Assembly: GCA_910589635.1 (NCBI GenBank)
Contig: CAJUTD010000082.1
Span: 1-13,229 of the forward strand
Source of the DNA: an uncultured Lachnospiraceae bacterium
GTDB taxonomy: Bacteria > Bacillota > Clostridia > Lachnospirales > Lachnospiraceae
Length of the DNA: 13,229 nucleotides
Direction: 5' to 3'
The first letter of the stretch is position 1, and every line of letters begins with the position of its first letter. Shown here in pieces: positions 1 to 7,762 of the stretch. Under the pieces are notes generated by a model. The model was not told the DNA's origin and made no database searches. It worked only from the letters and a program-made list of their open reading frames with translations. The position numbers and the translations under genes were made by a program.

Positions 1-19
1 GATAATTTTTGTGCATTCT

Positions 20-44
20 GTCTTTGCCGCATGAGCGGCAAGAC
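20..44. repeat. Short hairpin downstream of pyrG, possible plus-strand terminator
   Basis: TTGCCGC (24-30) and GCGGCAA (35-41) form a 7-bp stem with an ATGA loop. The stem extends to GTCT/AGAC with one bulged T. On the plus strand it is followed by CCTTTT, so it could weakly terminate a plus-strand gene lying before the window. On the minus strand, which is the pyrG direction, no T-run follows. Function is uncertain. Confidence 0.4.
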
Positions 45-148
45 CTTTTGAACGAGTAAATATCTTAGTGCGACAGCCCTTTGGAACGAATCTATAGCTT
101 TGCCTCATGATTTGCAAATTTTGTTAGTACAGAAGCTTTTTTACCTAA

Positions 149-1753
149 TTATCGTTTATTTTTAAGCGCAGCCTCCACAAATCCTTTAAACAGCGGGTGG
201 GGACGATTTGGCCTGGATTTGAGTTCCGGGTGTGCCTGGGTAGCGACAAACCAGGGATGGGCGATTAACTCTATCATCTCCACAATCCGGTTATCGGGTG
301 ACAGGCCGCAGAGCTTCATGCCGTGTTCGGTGAGCACGGAACGGTAGTCATTGTTGACTTCGTAACGGTGGCGGTGTCTTTCGTGGATTGTGCTCTCTCC
401 ATAAACCTGGTACGCCTTAGAGGATGTGTCCAGGACACAGGGGTAAGAGCCGAGGCGAAGTGTTCCGCCAATATCTTCCACGCCGCTTTGATCGGGCATC
501 AGAGCGATTACAGGATGCGTGGTGTTGGGGTCAAGTTCGATGCTGTGCGCATCGTGAAAACCGCAAAGATTTCTGGCACATTCAATAATTGCCACCTGCA
601 TGCCCAGACATAATCCAAGATAAGGAATTTTCTGTTCACGTGCATACCGGGCGGCGGCAATCATACCCTCCACACCGCGGTCGCCAAAACCGCCGGGAAC
701 AAGGATTCCCTGGACTTCTCCGAGAATTTCATCTACATTTTCATTATTTAACAATTCAGAATCGACCCATTTAATGTTGACGGTTGCGCGTTCGGCAATG
801 CCGCCGTGTTTCAGGGCTTCTACAACAGAGATGTAGGCGTCGTGCAGCGCCGTGTATTTGCCAACTAACGCGACGGTTACTTCTTTGTCAGGATAGCGGA
901 GCGCATCTACCATGTCAATCCAATCGGTGAGATCGGGTTCCGGGCAGTCCAGATGGAGGCATTCACAAGCTACCTGCGCCAAGTTTTCTTTCTCCATGGC
1001 AAGCGGCGCCTCATACAGATATTCTACATCGAGGTTTTGCAGGACACGGCTGCATGGAACATTACAGAATAAGGCAATTTTGTCTTTGATTCCCTGGTCT
1101 AGAGGATGCTCGGAGCGGCATACAATAATATCAGGCTGTATACCCATGCCTTGCAGTTCCTTGACGCTTGCCTGCGTTGGTTTGGTTTTCATCTCTCCGG
1201 AAGCGTTGATATAGGGAATCAGCGTCACATGGATTAAAATGGCGTTCTCGTGTCCGACTTCATGTTGGAACTGCCGAATAGATTCCAAAAACGGCTGGCT
1301 TTCCATGTCACCCACCGTACCGCCGACTTCAATAATAGCAATATGGGTATCTTCCGTGGTAAAGTTCCGGTAAAAGCGGCTCTTAATCTCGTTGGTGATA
1401 TGGGGAATAACCTGCACCGTTCCGCCGCCGTAATCGCCGCGCCGTTCCTTTTGCAGAACTGACCAGTATACTTTTCCTGTTGTGACGTTAGAATTTTTGC
1501 CTAAATTTTCATCAATAAAACGCTCATAATGTCCTAAATCCAAATCTGTCTCTGCCCCGTCATCCGTGACGAAAACTTCTCCATGCTGGATAGGGTTCAT
1601 CGTTCCGGGATCAATGTTGATGTAGGGGTCAAATTTCTGCATGGTGACCTTATATCCGCGCGCTTTCAGTAGGCGTCCGAGGGAAGCGGCAGTAATGCCT
1701 TTTCCGAGTCCGGAAACGACACCGCCAGTGACAAAGACGTATTTTACGGGCAT
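149..1753 (-). CDS. pyrG: CTP synthase (glutamine hydrolysing)
   Basis: It converts UTP to CTP in the cytoplasm, using ATP and ammonia from glutamine; this is the last step of pyrimidine nucleotide synthesis. The 534 residues match the family's usual length. The N-terminal synthetase domain opens with the P-loop-like GGVVSGLGKG (about residues 10-19). The C-terminal class I glutamine amidotransferase domain has the oxyanion motif PGGFGDRG, the nucleophile Cys382 in GLCLGMQ, and the other triad members His508 and Glu510 in AHPEL. The ATG start is supported by AAGGAGG (complement of 1761-1767) seven bases upstream. It is transcribed divergently from ftsH. Its leader lacks the initiating GGG run associated with pyrG attenuation in Bacillus, so that mechanism is not evident here. 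No convincing minus-strand terminator is visible between the stop and the window edge. Identification is near certain. Confidence 0.98.
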   Translation of the reverse strand: MPVKYVFVTGGVVSGLGKGITAASLGRLLKARGYKVTMQKFDPYINIDPGTMNPIQHGEVFVTDDGAETDLDLGHYERFIDENLGKNSNVTTGKVYWSVLQKERRGDYGGGTVQVIPHITNEIKSRFYRNFTTEDTHIAIIEVGGTVGDMESQPFLESIRQFQHEVGHENAILIHVTLIPYINASGEMKTKPTQASVKELQGMGIQPDIIVCRSEHPLDQGIKDKIALFCNVPCSRVLQNLDVEYLYEAPLAMEKENLAQVACECLHLDCPEPDLTDWIDMVDALRYPDKEVTVALVGKYTALHDAYISVVEALKHGGIAERATVNIKWVDSELLNNENVDEILGEVQGILVPGGFGDRGVEGMIAAARYAREQKIPYLGLCLGMQVAIIECARNLCGFHDAHSIELDPNTTHPVIALMPDQSGVEDIGGTLRLGSYPCVLDTSSKAYQVYGESTIHERHRHRYEVNNDYRSVLTEHGMKLCGLSPDNRIVEMIELIAHPWFVATQAHPELKSRPNRPHPLFKGFVEAALKNKR

Positions 1754-1778
1754 AGGTAGTCCTCCTTAAATTAGCTAA

Positions 1779-1794
1779 AGTATATTAGTATATT
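1779..1794. repeat. 8-bp tandem repeat in the pyrG leader
   Basis: AGTATATT occurs twice back to back (1779-1786 and 1787-1794), between the pyrG ribosome binding site and its -10 box. It would lie in the untranslated leader of the pyrG transcript. It is AT-rich and short, so it may have no function. Confidence 0.4.
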
Positions 1795-1806
1795 CGTAAT
1801 TAATAC

Positions 1807-1835
1807 ATTATACAACCTGGGCCGCAAGAAATCTA
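1807..1835 (-). promoter_or_regulatory. Probable pyrG promoter
   Basis: On the minus strand a perfect TATAAT (complement of 1807-1812) stands about 54 bases upstream of the pyrG ATG. With 17-bp spacing the -35 would be TAGATT (complement of 1830-1835), only 3 of 6 to consensus, so the promoter is probably modest or activator-assisted. Placement is by consensus only. Confidence 0.5.
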
Positions 1836-1878
1836 GGACTTTCTCAAAAAAATTCATAAAAAGTTTAGGAAAGAAATA

Positions 1879-1907
1879 TTGATTTTCAAAGGAATTGCAC
1901 ATATAAT
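1879..1907 (+). promoter_or_regulatory. sigma-A type promoter of ftsH
   Basis: TTGATT (1879-1884) and a perfect TATAAT (1902-1907) are separated by exactly 17 bp, with an A/T-rich UP-like tract just upstream (about 1844-1870). Transcription would begin near 1914, giving a leader of about 43 nucleotides before the ftsH ATG. The promoter occupies what would otherwise read as an upstream extension of the ftsH frame, so it supports the start at 1957. Confidence 0.75.
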
Positions 1908-1944
1908 AAAAAGAGTATCGCGCGAACAGAACGTTGCGGTATTC

Positions 1945-1950
1945 AGGAGG
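1945..1950 (+). promoter_or_regulatory. Ribosome binding site that fixes the ftsH start
   Basis: A perfect AGGAGG sits six bases before the ATG at 1957. The open frame runs 26 codons further upstream to a TTG at 1879, but that codon overlaps the -35 box and has no comparable ribosome site. Confidence 0.85.
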
Positions 1951-1956
1951 AAATCA

Positions 1957-4749
1957 ATGGAGAACAAAGGAAGTAACAATAACAACAATGGCAAAAAAAA
2001 TGGAGGCGGGAATAACAAAAACGGCATGACGATCATGGTGTTTATTCTTGCAGCATTGCTGGTGCTGTTTCTCACAAGCCTGTTAAATAGCTGTGCCAGA
2101 AACGCTACTAATAAAGAAGTCTCCTATTCGGAATTTATCAATATGGTGGAAAGTGACAAGGTAGAGGAAGTAAAATTTACCTCTAACAGGATTAAGATTT
2201 TACCGAAAAGTGAGAATAAATTATACCGCATCACTTATTATACCGCGGAGCTCAAAGATGAATCACTGCTACCGCTTTTAAAGAAGCATAATGTTAAGTT
2301 TGGCGGAACGGTGGAAGATATGGCTTCTGCTATTTTGTGGAACATGGCAAGTTATGTTCTGCCGCTGGTTTTGGTGTGGGTTATCTTATATTTTCTCATT
2401 TTCCGCAAAATAGGTGGCGGAGGAGTCATGGGAGTCGGCAAGACGACAGCCAAAGTTTATGTAGAGAAATCTACCGGCGTAACTTTTAAAGATGTTGCGG
2501 GTCAGGATGAAGCCAAGGAATCTTTACAGGAAGTAGTGGATTTCCTGCACAACCCTAAGAAATATACAGATATTGGGGCGAAGCTTCCCAAAGGTGCGCT
2601 GTTAGTTGGACCTCCCGGAACCGGTAAGACATTGCTTGCCAAGGCCGTTGCTGGTGAGGCAAATGTACCGTTTTTTTCATTGGCGGGCTCTGATTTTGTG
2701 GAGATGTTTGTCGGAGTGGGCGCTTCCCGCGTGCGTGATTTGTTCAAGGAGGCGCAGAAACAGGCGCCCTGCATTATTTTTATAGATGAGATTGACGCTA
2801 TCGGTAAGAGCCGCGATACCAGGTATGGCGGCAATGATGAGCGTGAGCAGACGTTAAATCAGCTGCTGGCGGAGATGGATGGTTTTGATACCTCTAAGGG
2901 ATTGCTGATTTTGGCAGCTACCAACCGCCCGGAAGTATTGGACAAGGCATTGCTGCGTCCGGGGAGGTTTGACAGAAGGATTATAGTAGATAAGCCGGAC
3001 CTCAAGGGACGTGTGGAGACTTTGAAAGTACATGCTAAGAATGTGCTCATGGATGACAGCGTGGATCTTGATGCCATAGCGCTTGCCACATCCGGTGCAG
3101 TGGGGTCGGACCTTGCCAATATGATTAATGAAGCGGCTATCAATGCAGTGAAACACGGCAGGAAACATGTGAATCAGGAAGATCTTTTTGAATCTGTGGA
3201 GGTAGTTATTGCAGGAAAAGAGAAAAAAGACCGCATTATGGGGCCAAAAGAGAAGAAGATGGTGGCATACCATGAGGTTGGGCATGCGTTGGTGACGGCT
3301 TTGCAGAAAGATACCGAGCCGGTACAGAAGATTACTATTGTGCCGCGTACCATGGGAGCATTGGGCTATACCATGCAGGTGCCGGAAGAAGAGAAGTACT
3401 TAATGACAAAGAACGAGCTTGTTGCGCGTCTCATTACCTATATGGGCGGGCGTGCCGCTGAGGAGATTGTATTTGATTCTGTGACGACAGGGGCCTCCAA
3501 TGACATTGAACAGGCCACGAAAATGGCGCGGGCGATGGTAACGCAGTATGGCATGTCGGAGCGGTTCGGATTGATGGGGCTTGTGACCATTGAGGATAAG
3601 TACCTGGAAGGCAGGGCAAGCCTTAATTGCGGCGAAGAGACAGCAGCCCAGATAGATCAGGAAGTCATGAAGATTTTAAAAGACAGCTACGATGAGGCTG
3701 TACGCCTATTGCAGGAAAATAGAGATATACTCAATGAGATTTCCGAATACCTTTACGAACATGAGACGATTACAGGTAAGGAATTCATGAAGATTTTCCG
3801 TCAGTTAAAGGGTATACCGGATGAGACGCCGGAGAATACCGAGACAGAGGAAATGCATCAGGAGGATTTGGAGGAAGATTATCTGGAGGTAAACACGTTG
3901 GAAGAGCCTTTGCCGGAAGAATTCATGTATGGGCGCGGCTTCCAAGAAGAGAAGGATATACAGATTATTTCACTGGATAAAGCGGATGCCAAGGAAGGAA
4001 ATGCGCAAGAAGAAGATGCTCGCCCGTCCTGGGAAGGTTATCATAATACCACGGACCAAGCTGCTACAGCGTGGGAAGGCTATCATCATACAACAAGCCA
4101 GGATGAAATAGCCTGGGAAGGATACAATAATACAGAGAATCAAGAGGAAACATCCTGGGCAGACAATGATAATGTAACAGCTCAAGGGGAAACATCTTGG
4201 GCAAATAATGATAATATGGCAACCCAAGAGGAAACATCCTGGGCAGACAATGATAATGTAACAGCTCAAGGGGAAACATCCTGGGCAGATAATGATAATA
4301 TGGCAACCCAAGAGGAAACATCCTGGGCAGACAGTGACAATATAATATCCTTCAAAGAAATATCCCGGGAAGGCCACGATAGCATAACAATCCAGGAGGC
4401 GGTAAGCACAGAGGAAGGAAATATCCCGGAGGCAGGAGAGCAAATAATTTTTTTACAGGCTGTCAACAGCGCTTCCGAAGCAGACACAGATGTAGCAGGG
4501 GAAGACATTGAAGCAGAATCATCGATGGCGTTTATGGAGGAAGTTGAAGTAGAGCCGGCGGAAGAGGTGCAGGTTCCGTCAGCATTGGAAGCATTGGAAA
4601 AATTGAAGAAAATGCGGACAGAGCAGGCAGAGGACACTGTAGAGGAAGAGCCGGAACTGGAAGATACAGAACCTGAGAAGATGGAAGAAGAACCGGAGGA
4701 GGAAGAGCAGGAAGACTATCTGGACAAATTATTAAAGGGAATGAAATAA
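1957..4749 (+). CDS. ftsH: ATP-dependent zinc metalloprotease FtsH with a long repeat-bearing acidic C-tail
   Basis: This membrane-anchored AAA+ protease extracts and degrades membrane and short-lived cytosolic proteins as a hexamer. From the ATG at 1957 it is 930 residues, against roughly 600-700 for most family members. In order: an Asn/Gly/Lys-rich cytosolic start, TM1 (about 24-43), an extracytoplasmic domain, TM2 (about 131-150), Walker A GPPGTGKT (218-225), Walker B with Asp277-Glu278, the second region of homology ending RPGRFDR, and the zinc site HEVGH (439-443) with third ligand Asp516. The conserved core ends near residue 620. The remaining 310 or so residues are a Glu/Asp-rich, apparently disordered extension holding nine 14-residue repeats (692-817) and ending in the short basic segment DKLLKGMK. 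By topology the tail is cytosolic. It has its own promoter and overlaps uvrC by one base (TAATG). The core call is certain; the tail's role is unknown. Confidence 0.97.
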   Translation: MENKGSNNNNNGKKNGGGNNKNGMTIMVFILAALLVLFLTSLLNSCARNATNKEVSYSEFINMVESDKVEEVKFTSNRIKILPKSENKLYRITYYTAELKDESLLPLLKKHNVKFGGTVEDMASAILWNMASYVLPLVLVWVILYFLIFRKIGGGGVMGVGKTTAKVYVEKSTGVTFKDVAGQDEAKESLQEVVDFLHNPKKYTDIGAKLPKGALLVGPPGTGKTLLAKAVAGEANVPFFSLAGSDFVEMFVGVGASRVRDLFKEAQKQAPCIIFIDEIDAIGKSRDTRYGGNDEREQTLNQLLAEMDGFDTSKGLLILAATNRPEVLDKALLRPGRFDRRIIVDKPDLKGRVETLKVHAKNVLMDDSVDLDAIALATSGAVGSDLANMINEAAINAVKHGRKHVNQEDLFESVEVVIAGKEKKDRIMGPKEKKMVAYHEVGHALVTALQKDTEPVQKITIVPRTMGALGYTMQVPEEEKYLMTKNELVARLITYMGGRAAEEIVFDSVTTGASNDIEQATKMARAMVTQYGMSERFGLMGLVTIEDKYLEGRASLNCGEETAAQIDQEVMKILKDSYDEAVRLLQENRDILNEISEYLYEHETITGKEFMKIFRQLKGIPDETPENTETEEMHQEDLEEDYLEVNTLEEPLPEEFMYGRGFQEEKDIQIISLDKADAKEGNAQEEDARPSWEGYHNTTDQAATAWEGYHHTTSQDEIAWEGYNNTENQEETSWADNDNVTAQGETSWANNDNMATQEETSWADNDNVTAQGETSWADNDNMATQEETSWADSDNIISFKEISREGHDSITIQEAVSTEEGNIPEAGEQIIFLQAVNSASEADTDVAGEDIEAESSMAFMEEVEVEPAEEVQVPSALEALEKLKKMRTEQAEDTVEEEPELEDTEPEKMEEEPEEEEQEDYLDKLLKGMK
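4030..4407 (+). repeat. 42-bp coding tandem repeat in ftsH (nine units)
   Basis: Nine in-frame 42-bp units encode 14-residue repeats in the FtsH tail. Eight begin with Trp (residues 692, 706, 720, 734, 748, 762, 776, 790); the ninth begins with Arg and is degenerate. Early units read WEGYHNTT-like and later ones WADNDNVT/WANNDNMA-like. Units 4-5 (4156-4239) and 6-7 (4240-4323) are an 84-bp duplication differing at two positions by eye, indicating a recent expansion. The tract looks more A-rich than the ftsH core. It is intragenic coding repeat, not CRISPR. Confidence 0.9.
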
Positions 4750-6635
4750 TGTTCGATATTCAGGAAGAATTGAAAAAACTCCCGCAGAAACCGGGAGTGT
4801 ACATCATGCATGATGCGAAGGATGCGATTATCTATATTGGTAAGGCAATCAGTCTCAGGAACCGTGTGCGCCAGTATTTTCGTCCCAGCCACAATGAGGG
4901 TTTGAAAAAGGAGCAGATGGTTCGTCAGATTGCAAGGTTTGAATACATTATCACGGATTCTGAGCTGGAGGCATTGATTTTGGAATGCAACTTGATTAAG
5001 GAGCACAGGCCGAAATATAATACGATGCTGCGGGATGATAAATCATACCCCTATATTAGAGTGACGCTGGGAGAGGATTTTCCCAGAGTCCTCTTTTCAC
5101 GTCAGATGAAAAAAGACAAATCACGGTATTTTGGCCCCTATACCAGCGGAGGGGCAGTTAAGGACACGATTGATCTGATTGGCAAACTCTATTCCCTCAA
5201 GACATGCAACAGGGTCCTGCCCAGGGATGTCGGGAAAGAACGTCCCTGCCTGAATTACCATATCCATCAATGTATGGCTCCCTGCCAGGGAAAGGTTAGC
5301 CGAGAGGAATACCGCAAACAGATTGATAAGGTGATAGAATTTCTCAATGGAAATTACCAGCCGATCTTAAAAGAACTGGAAGAAAAAATGCAGGCGGCTT
5401 CCGAGGACATGAATTTTGAGAAAGCCATCGAATACCGTGAGTTGATAAAGGCGGTTAAGCAGATTGCTCAGAAGCAGAAGATTACCAGTTCGGACGGTGA
5501 AGACAAAGATATCATAGCCATGGCGGCAGATGAAGAAGATGCCGTAGTGCAGGTATTTTTTATCCGGGATGGAAAGCTGATAGGAAGAGATCACTTTCAT
5601 GTGAATGTGGGCAGTGAAGATACCAGACCTCAGATTCTTGCCACATTTTTAAAGCAGTTTTATGCGGGTACGCCGTTTATACCACGGGAAGTTATGCTCC
5701 AGGAGGAGATAGCGGAAGCGGATATTATTGCTGAATGGCTGGGCAAAAAGCGCGGGCAGAAAGTCTATATCCGTGTACCCAAGAAAGGAACGAAGGAGAA
5801 ATTAGTTGAACTTGCGGCGCAGAATGCCCATATGGTACTGTCTCAGGATAAAGAGAAACTCAAGCGCGAGGAAGGAAGGACGATTGGGGCGTTAAAGGAG
5901 ATTGGCAATCTGATTGGACTTAAAGATTTGAAACGTGTGGAGGCATATGATATTTCCAATATCAGCGGTTTTGAGTCAGTGGGTTCCATGGTAGTGTATG
6001 AGAAAGGGAAGCCCAAACGCAGTGATTACCGTAAATTCAAGTTGCGTACAGTCACCGGCCCGGACGACTACGGTTCCATGTATGAGGTTTTGACGAGACG
6101 TTTTTCTCATGGAATGCGGGAGCAGGAGGAATTAAAGGAGCTGAAGATGGAGAATGATTATGGCAGCTTTACGCGTTTCCCGGATTTAATTATGATGGAT
6201 GGTGGTAAGGGTCAGGTCAACGTGGCTCTGCGGGTACTAGATGAACTTGGGTTACATATTCCGGTGTGCGGGATGGTAAAAGATGATAATCATAGGACGC
6301 GTGGGTTATACTACCATAACAGGGAGATTCCCATTGACCGTCACAGTGAAGGGTTTAAACTGATTACGCGCATCCAGGATGAGGCGCACCGCTTTGCCAT
6401 CGAATATCACCGCTCCCTGCGCAGCAAAGAACAAGTGCATTCTGTGCTTGACGATATTCCGGGCATTGGCGCGACCAGGCGTAAATCGTTGATGAAAGCA
6501 TTTCAATCACTGGATGCGATTCGTGAGGCGGATGTGGAGACACTGGCGGCCCTGCCTGCCATGAATCAGCAGTCGGCAAGGTCGGTTTATGAATTTTTCC
6601 ATAGCCCGGCTGTTGATGGCGGCGACGTAGTATGA
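4749..6635 (+). CDS. uvrC: Excinuclease ABC subunit C
   Basis: UvrC is the dual-incision nuclease of nucleotide excision repair; recruited by UvrB on damaged DNA, it cuts on both sides of the lesion. The N-terminal GIY-YIG domain (PGVYIM then YIGK, about residues 15-35) makes the 3' cut. A UVR domain for UvrB contact covers about 200-235 (NFEKAIEYRELI). The RNase H-like domain for the 5' cut shows Asp401 (EAYDISNISG), Asp484 (MMDGGKGQV) and His547 (EAHRFAIEYHR). A helix-hairpin-helix region (DDIPGIG) ends the protein. At 628 residues it is slightly long for the family; a roughly 20-residue charged stretch between the two catalytic Asp residues may account for this. The ATG overlaps the ftsH stop by one base, with AAAGGGA inside the end of ftsH, so the two are probably translationally coupled. 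No SOS operator was recognised. Confidence 0.98.
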   Translation: MFDIQEELKKLPQKPGVYIMHDAKDAIIYIGKAISLRNRVRQYFRPSHNEGLKKEQMVRQIARFEYIITDSELEALILECNLIKEHRPKYNTMLRDDKSYPYIRVTLGEDFPRVLFSRQMKKDKSRYFGPYTSGGAVKDTIDLIGKLYSLKTCNRVLPRDVGKERPCLNYHIHQCMAPCQGKVSREEYRKQIDKVIEFLNGNYQPILKELEEKMQAASEDMNFEKAIEYRELIKAVKQIAQKQKITSSDGEDKDIIAMAADEEDAVVQVFFIRDGKLIGRDHFHVNVGSEDTRPQILATFLKQFYAGTPFIPREVMLQEEIAEADIIAEWLGKKRGQKVYIRVPKKGTKEKLVELAAQNAHMVLSQDKEKLKREEGRTIGALKEIGNLIGLKDLKRVEAYDISNISGFESVGSMVVYEKGKPKRSDYRKFKLRTVTGPDDYGSMYEVLTRRFSHGMREQEELKELKMENDYGSFTRFPDLIMMDGGKGQVNVALRVLDELGLHIPVCGMVKDDNHRTRGLYYHNREIPIDRHSEGFKLITRIQDEAHRFAIEYHRSLRSKEQVHSVLDDIPGIGATRRKSLMKAFQSLDAIREADVETLAALPAMNQQSARSVYEFFHSPAVDGGDVV

Positions 6636-6651
6636 TAAGATGTATCTAACA

Positions 6652-6709
6652 ATTCAGAATCCCAGTGTATGACAGCGTAGCTGGCATGTCTGTGAATGGG
6701 ATTATGAAT
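6652..6709 (+). repeat. Long imperfect hairpin between uvrC and hprK
   Basis: ATTCAGAATCCCA (6652-6664) pairs with TGGGATTATGAAT (6697-6709) at 12 of 13 positions (one G-A mismatch). Inside it, TGACAGC (6670-6676) pairs with GCTGGCA (6680-6686) around a GTA loop with one mismatch. No U-run follows, so it is not a standard intrinsic terminator. It lies in the 138-nt gap and could be an mRNA processing or stability element, or a structured leader of hprK. Confidence 0.55.
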
Positions 6710-6759
6710 ATATTATCAGCGTTATTTGGAAGAAGTGAATTATTCCCCCTAAGCCAGAG

Positions 6760-6767
6760 AAAGGAAG
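6760..6767 (+). promoter_or_regulatory. Ribosome binding site that fixes the hprK start
   Basis: AAAGGAAG lies here. ATG codons occur at 6768 and 6774. The AGGA core is only two bases from the first but eight from the second, which favours 6774. Confidence 0.65.
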
Positions 6768-6773
6768 ATGCAG

Positions 6774-7739
6774 ATGTATAATGGAAATGGTGTAAGTGTA
6801 AGTAAGATAGTGGAAAAAATGGACTTAAAAGTTTTGAATCCCGAAGTTGATATCAAGAAACGTAAAGTAACTACGGCAGAGGTAAACCGTCCGGCGTTGC
6901 AGTTGGCAGGTTATTTTGATTATTTTGAGAAGAGCAGGGTTGAGATTGTCGGCATGGTGGAATATACCTATATGCAGAAACTGGAAGAGGAAGAGAAGCT
7001 TGATATTTATAAGAAATTTTTTGCCCACAACGTGCCTTGTGTGATTTTTAGCAGAAATTTACAGCCCGATGAGGATTTAATGCGGATAGCCACGGAGTAT
7101 AATACGCCGGTGTTATCCACAGACTATGGAACGTCTGAATTTATGGCGGAGCTGATTTACTATCTGGGCGAGGAACTTGCACCCTGCATTTCCATCCATG
7201 GCGTATTGGTGGATGTATACGGTGAAGGCCTTTTGATTATGGGGGAGAGTGGTATCGGTAAGAGTGAGGCGGCTCTTGAGCTGATTCGCCGCGGCCACCG
7301 CCTTGTCAGTGATGACGTAGTGGAAATCAGCAAGATTAACGAGCACACCTTGGTGGGAACAGCGCCGGATGTCACCAGATATTTCATTGAGCTCAGAGGC
7401 GTCGGCATTATTGACGTGAAAACGTTGTTTGGCGTAGAGTGCGTAAAAGAGAAACAGAACATTGACCTGGTAATTAAGCTTCAGGATTGGAAGAAGGAAA
7501 ATGAGTATGACCGTCTGGGTCTTGATGAGGAGTATACGGAATTTCTGGGCAACAAGGTGGTATGCCACTCCCTTCCAATACGCCCGGGCCGAAATCTTGC
7601 CGTAATCTGTGAGTCTGCGGCAGTAAACCACAGACAGAAAAAAATGGGATATAACGCAGCGCAGGAGCTGTACCGCCGTGTGCAGGCGAATCTCCAAAAA
7701 GGTTCAGAAGAAGATGATGAAAGTGAAGAGAATGATTAA
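6774..7739 (+). CDS. hprK: HPr kinase/phosphorylase
   Basis: This bifunctional enzyme phosphorylates HPr of the sugar phosphotransferase system on the regulatory serine using ATP or pyrophosphate, and reverses the reaction with phosphate. It sets carbon catabolite repression through CcpA in Firmicutes. From the ATG at 6774 it has 321 residues, close to the usual 310 or so. The N-terminal domain is followed by the kinase core: His142 in SIHGVLVDVYG, Walker A GESGIGKS (157-164), the Asp pair in RLVSDDVVE, and the C-terminal family signature PIRPGRNLAVICESAA followed by NHRQKKMGYNAA. It ends in an acidic tail (EEDDESEEND). No HPr or Crh gene is in the window, so its substrate is encoded elsewhere. 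The aminopeptidase gene starts 23 bases downstream, suggesting cotranscription. Identification is near certain; the start choice is moderately sure. Confidence 0.97.
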   Translation: MYNGNGVSVSKIVEKMDLKVLNPEVDIKKRKVTTAEVNRPALQLAGYFDYFEKSRVEIVGMVEYTYMQKLEEEEKLDIYKKFFAHNVPCVIFSRNLQPDEDLMRIATEYNTPVLSTDYGTSEFMAELIYYLGEELAPCISIHGVLVDVYGEGLLIMGESGIGKSEAALELIRRGHRLVSDDVVEISKINEHTLVGTAPDVTRYFIELRGVGIIDVKTLFGVECVKEKQNIDLVIKLQDWKKENEYDRLGLDEEYTEFLGNKVVCHSLPIRPGRNLAVICESAAVNHRQKKMGYNAAQELYRRVQANLQKGSEEDDESEEND

Positions 7740-7762
7740 AAACCAGGAGGGGTTGCACAATA

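Noticed and set aside
323..1462. Several plus-strand reading frames of 60-100 residues within pyrG.
   Set aside because: They lie opposite a complete, conserved CTP synthase, have no family features, and are shadow frames.
1879..1956. An N-terminal extension of FtsH by 26 residues from TTG at 1879.
   Set aside because: That codon lies in a good -35 box, transcription would start after it, and AGGAGG is placed for the ATG at 1957.
2413..2448. A second Walker A-like string (GVMGVGKT) in the linker after FtsH TM2.
   Set aside because: FtsH proteins commonly have a GxxxxGK[ST]-like Gly/Lys linker here; the true P-loop is GPPGTGKT at residues 218-225.
4030..4407. Regular 42-bp repeats resembling a CRISPR array.
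   Set aside because: The units are contiguous with no unique spacers, remain in frame with ftsH, and encode a regular 14-residue repeat.
3970..4443. A 157-residue minus-strand reading frame with Cys-rich repeating segments opposite the ftsH tail.
   Set aside because: It is the antisense shadow of the 42-bp coding repeats in ftsH; its periodicity comes from that array and it has no ribosome site or family resemblance.
6647..6661. A 15-base identity (TAACAATTCAGAATC) between the uvrC/hprK gap and 749-763 inside pyrG.
   Set aside because: The match does not extend on either side, and one such match in 13 kb on two strands is not improbable.
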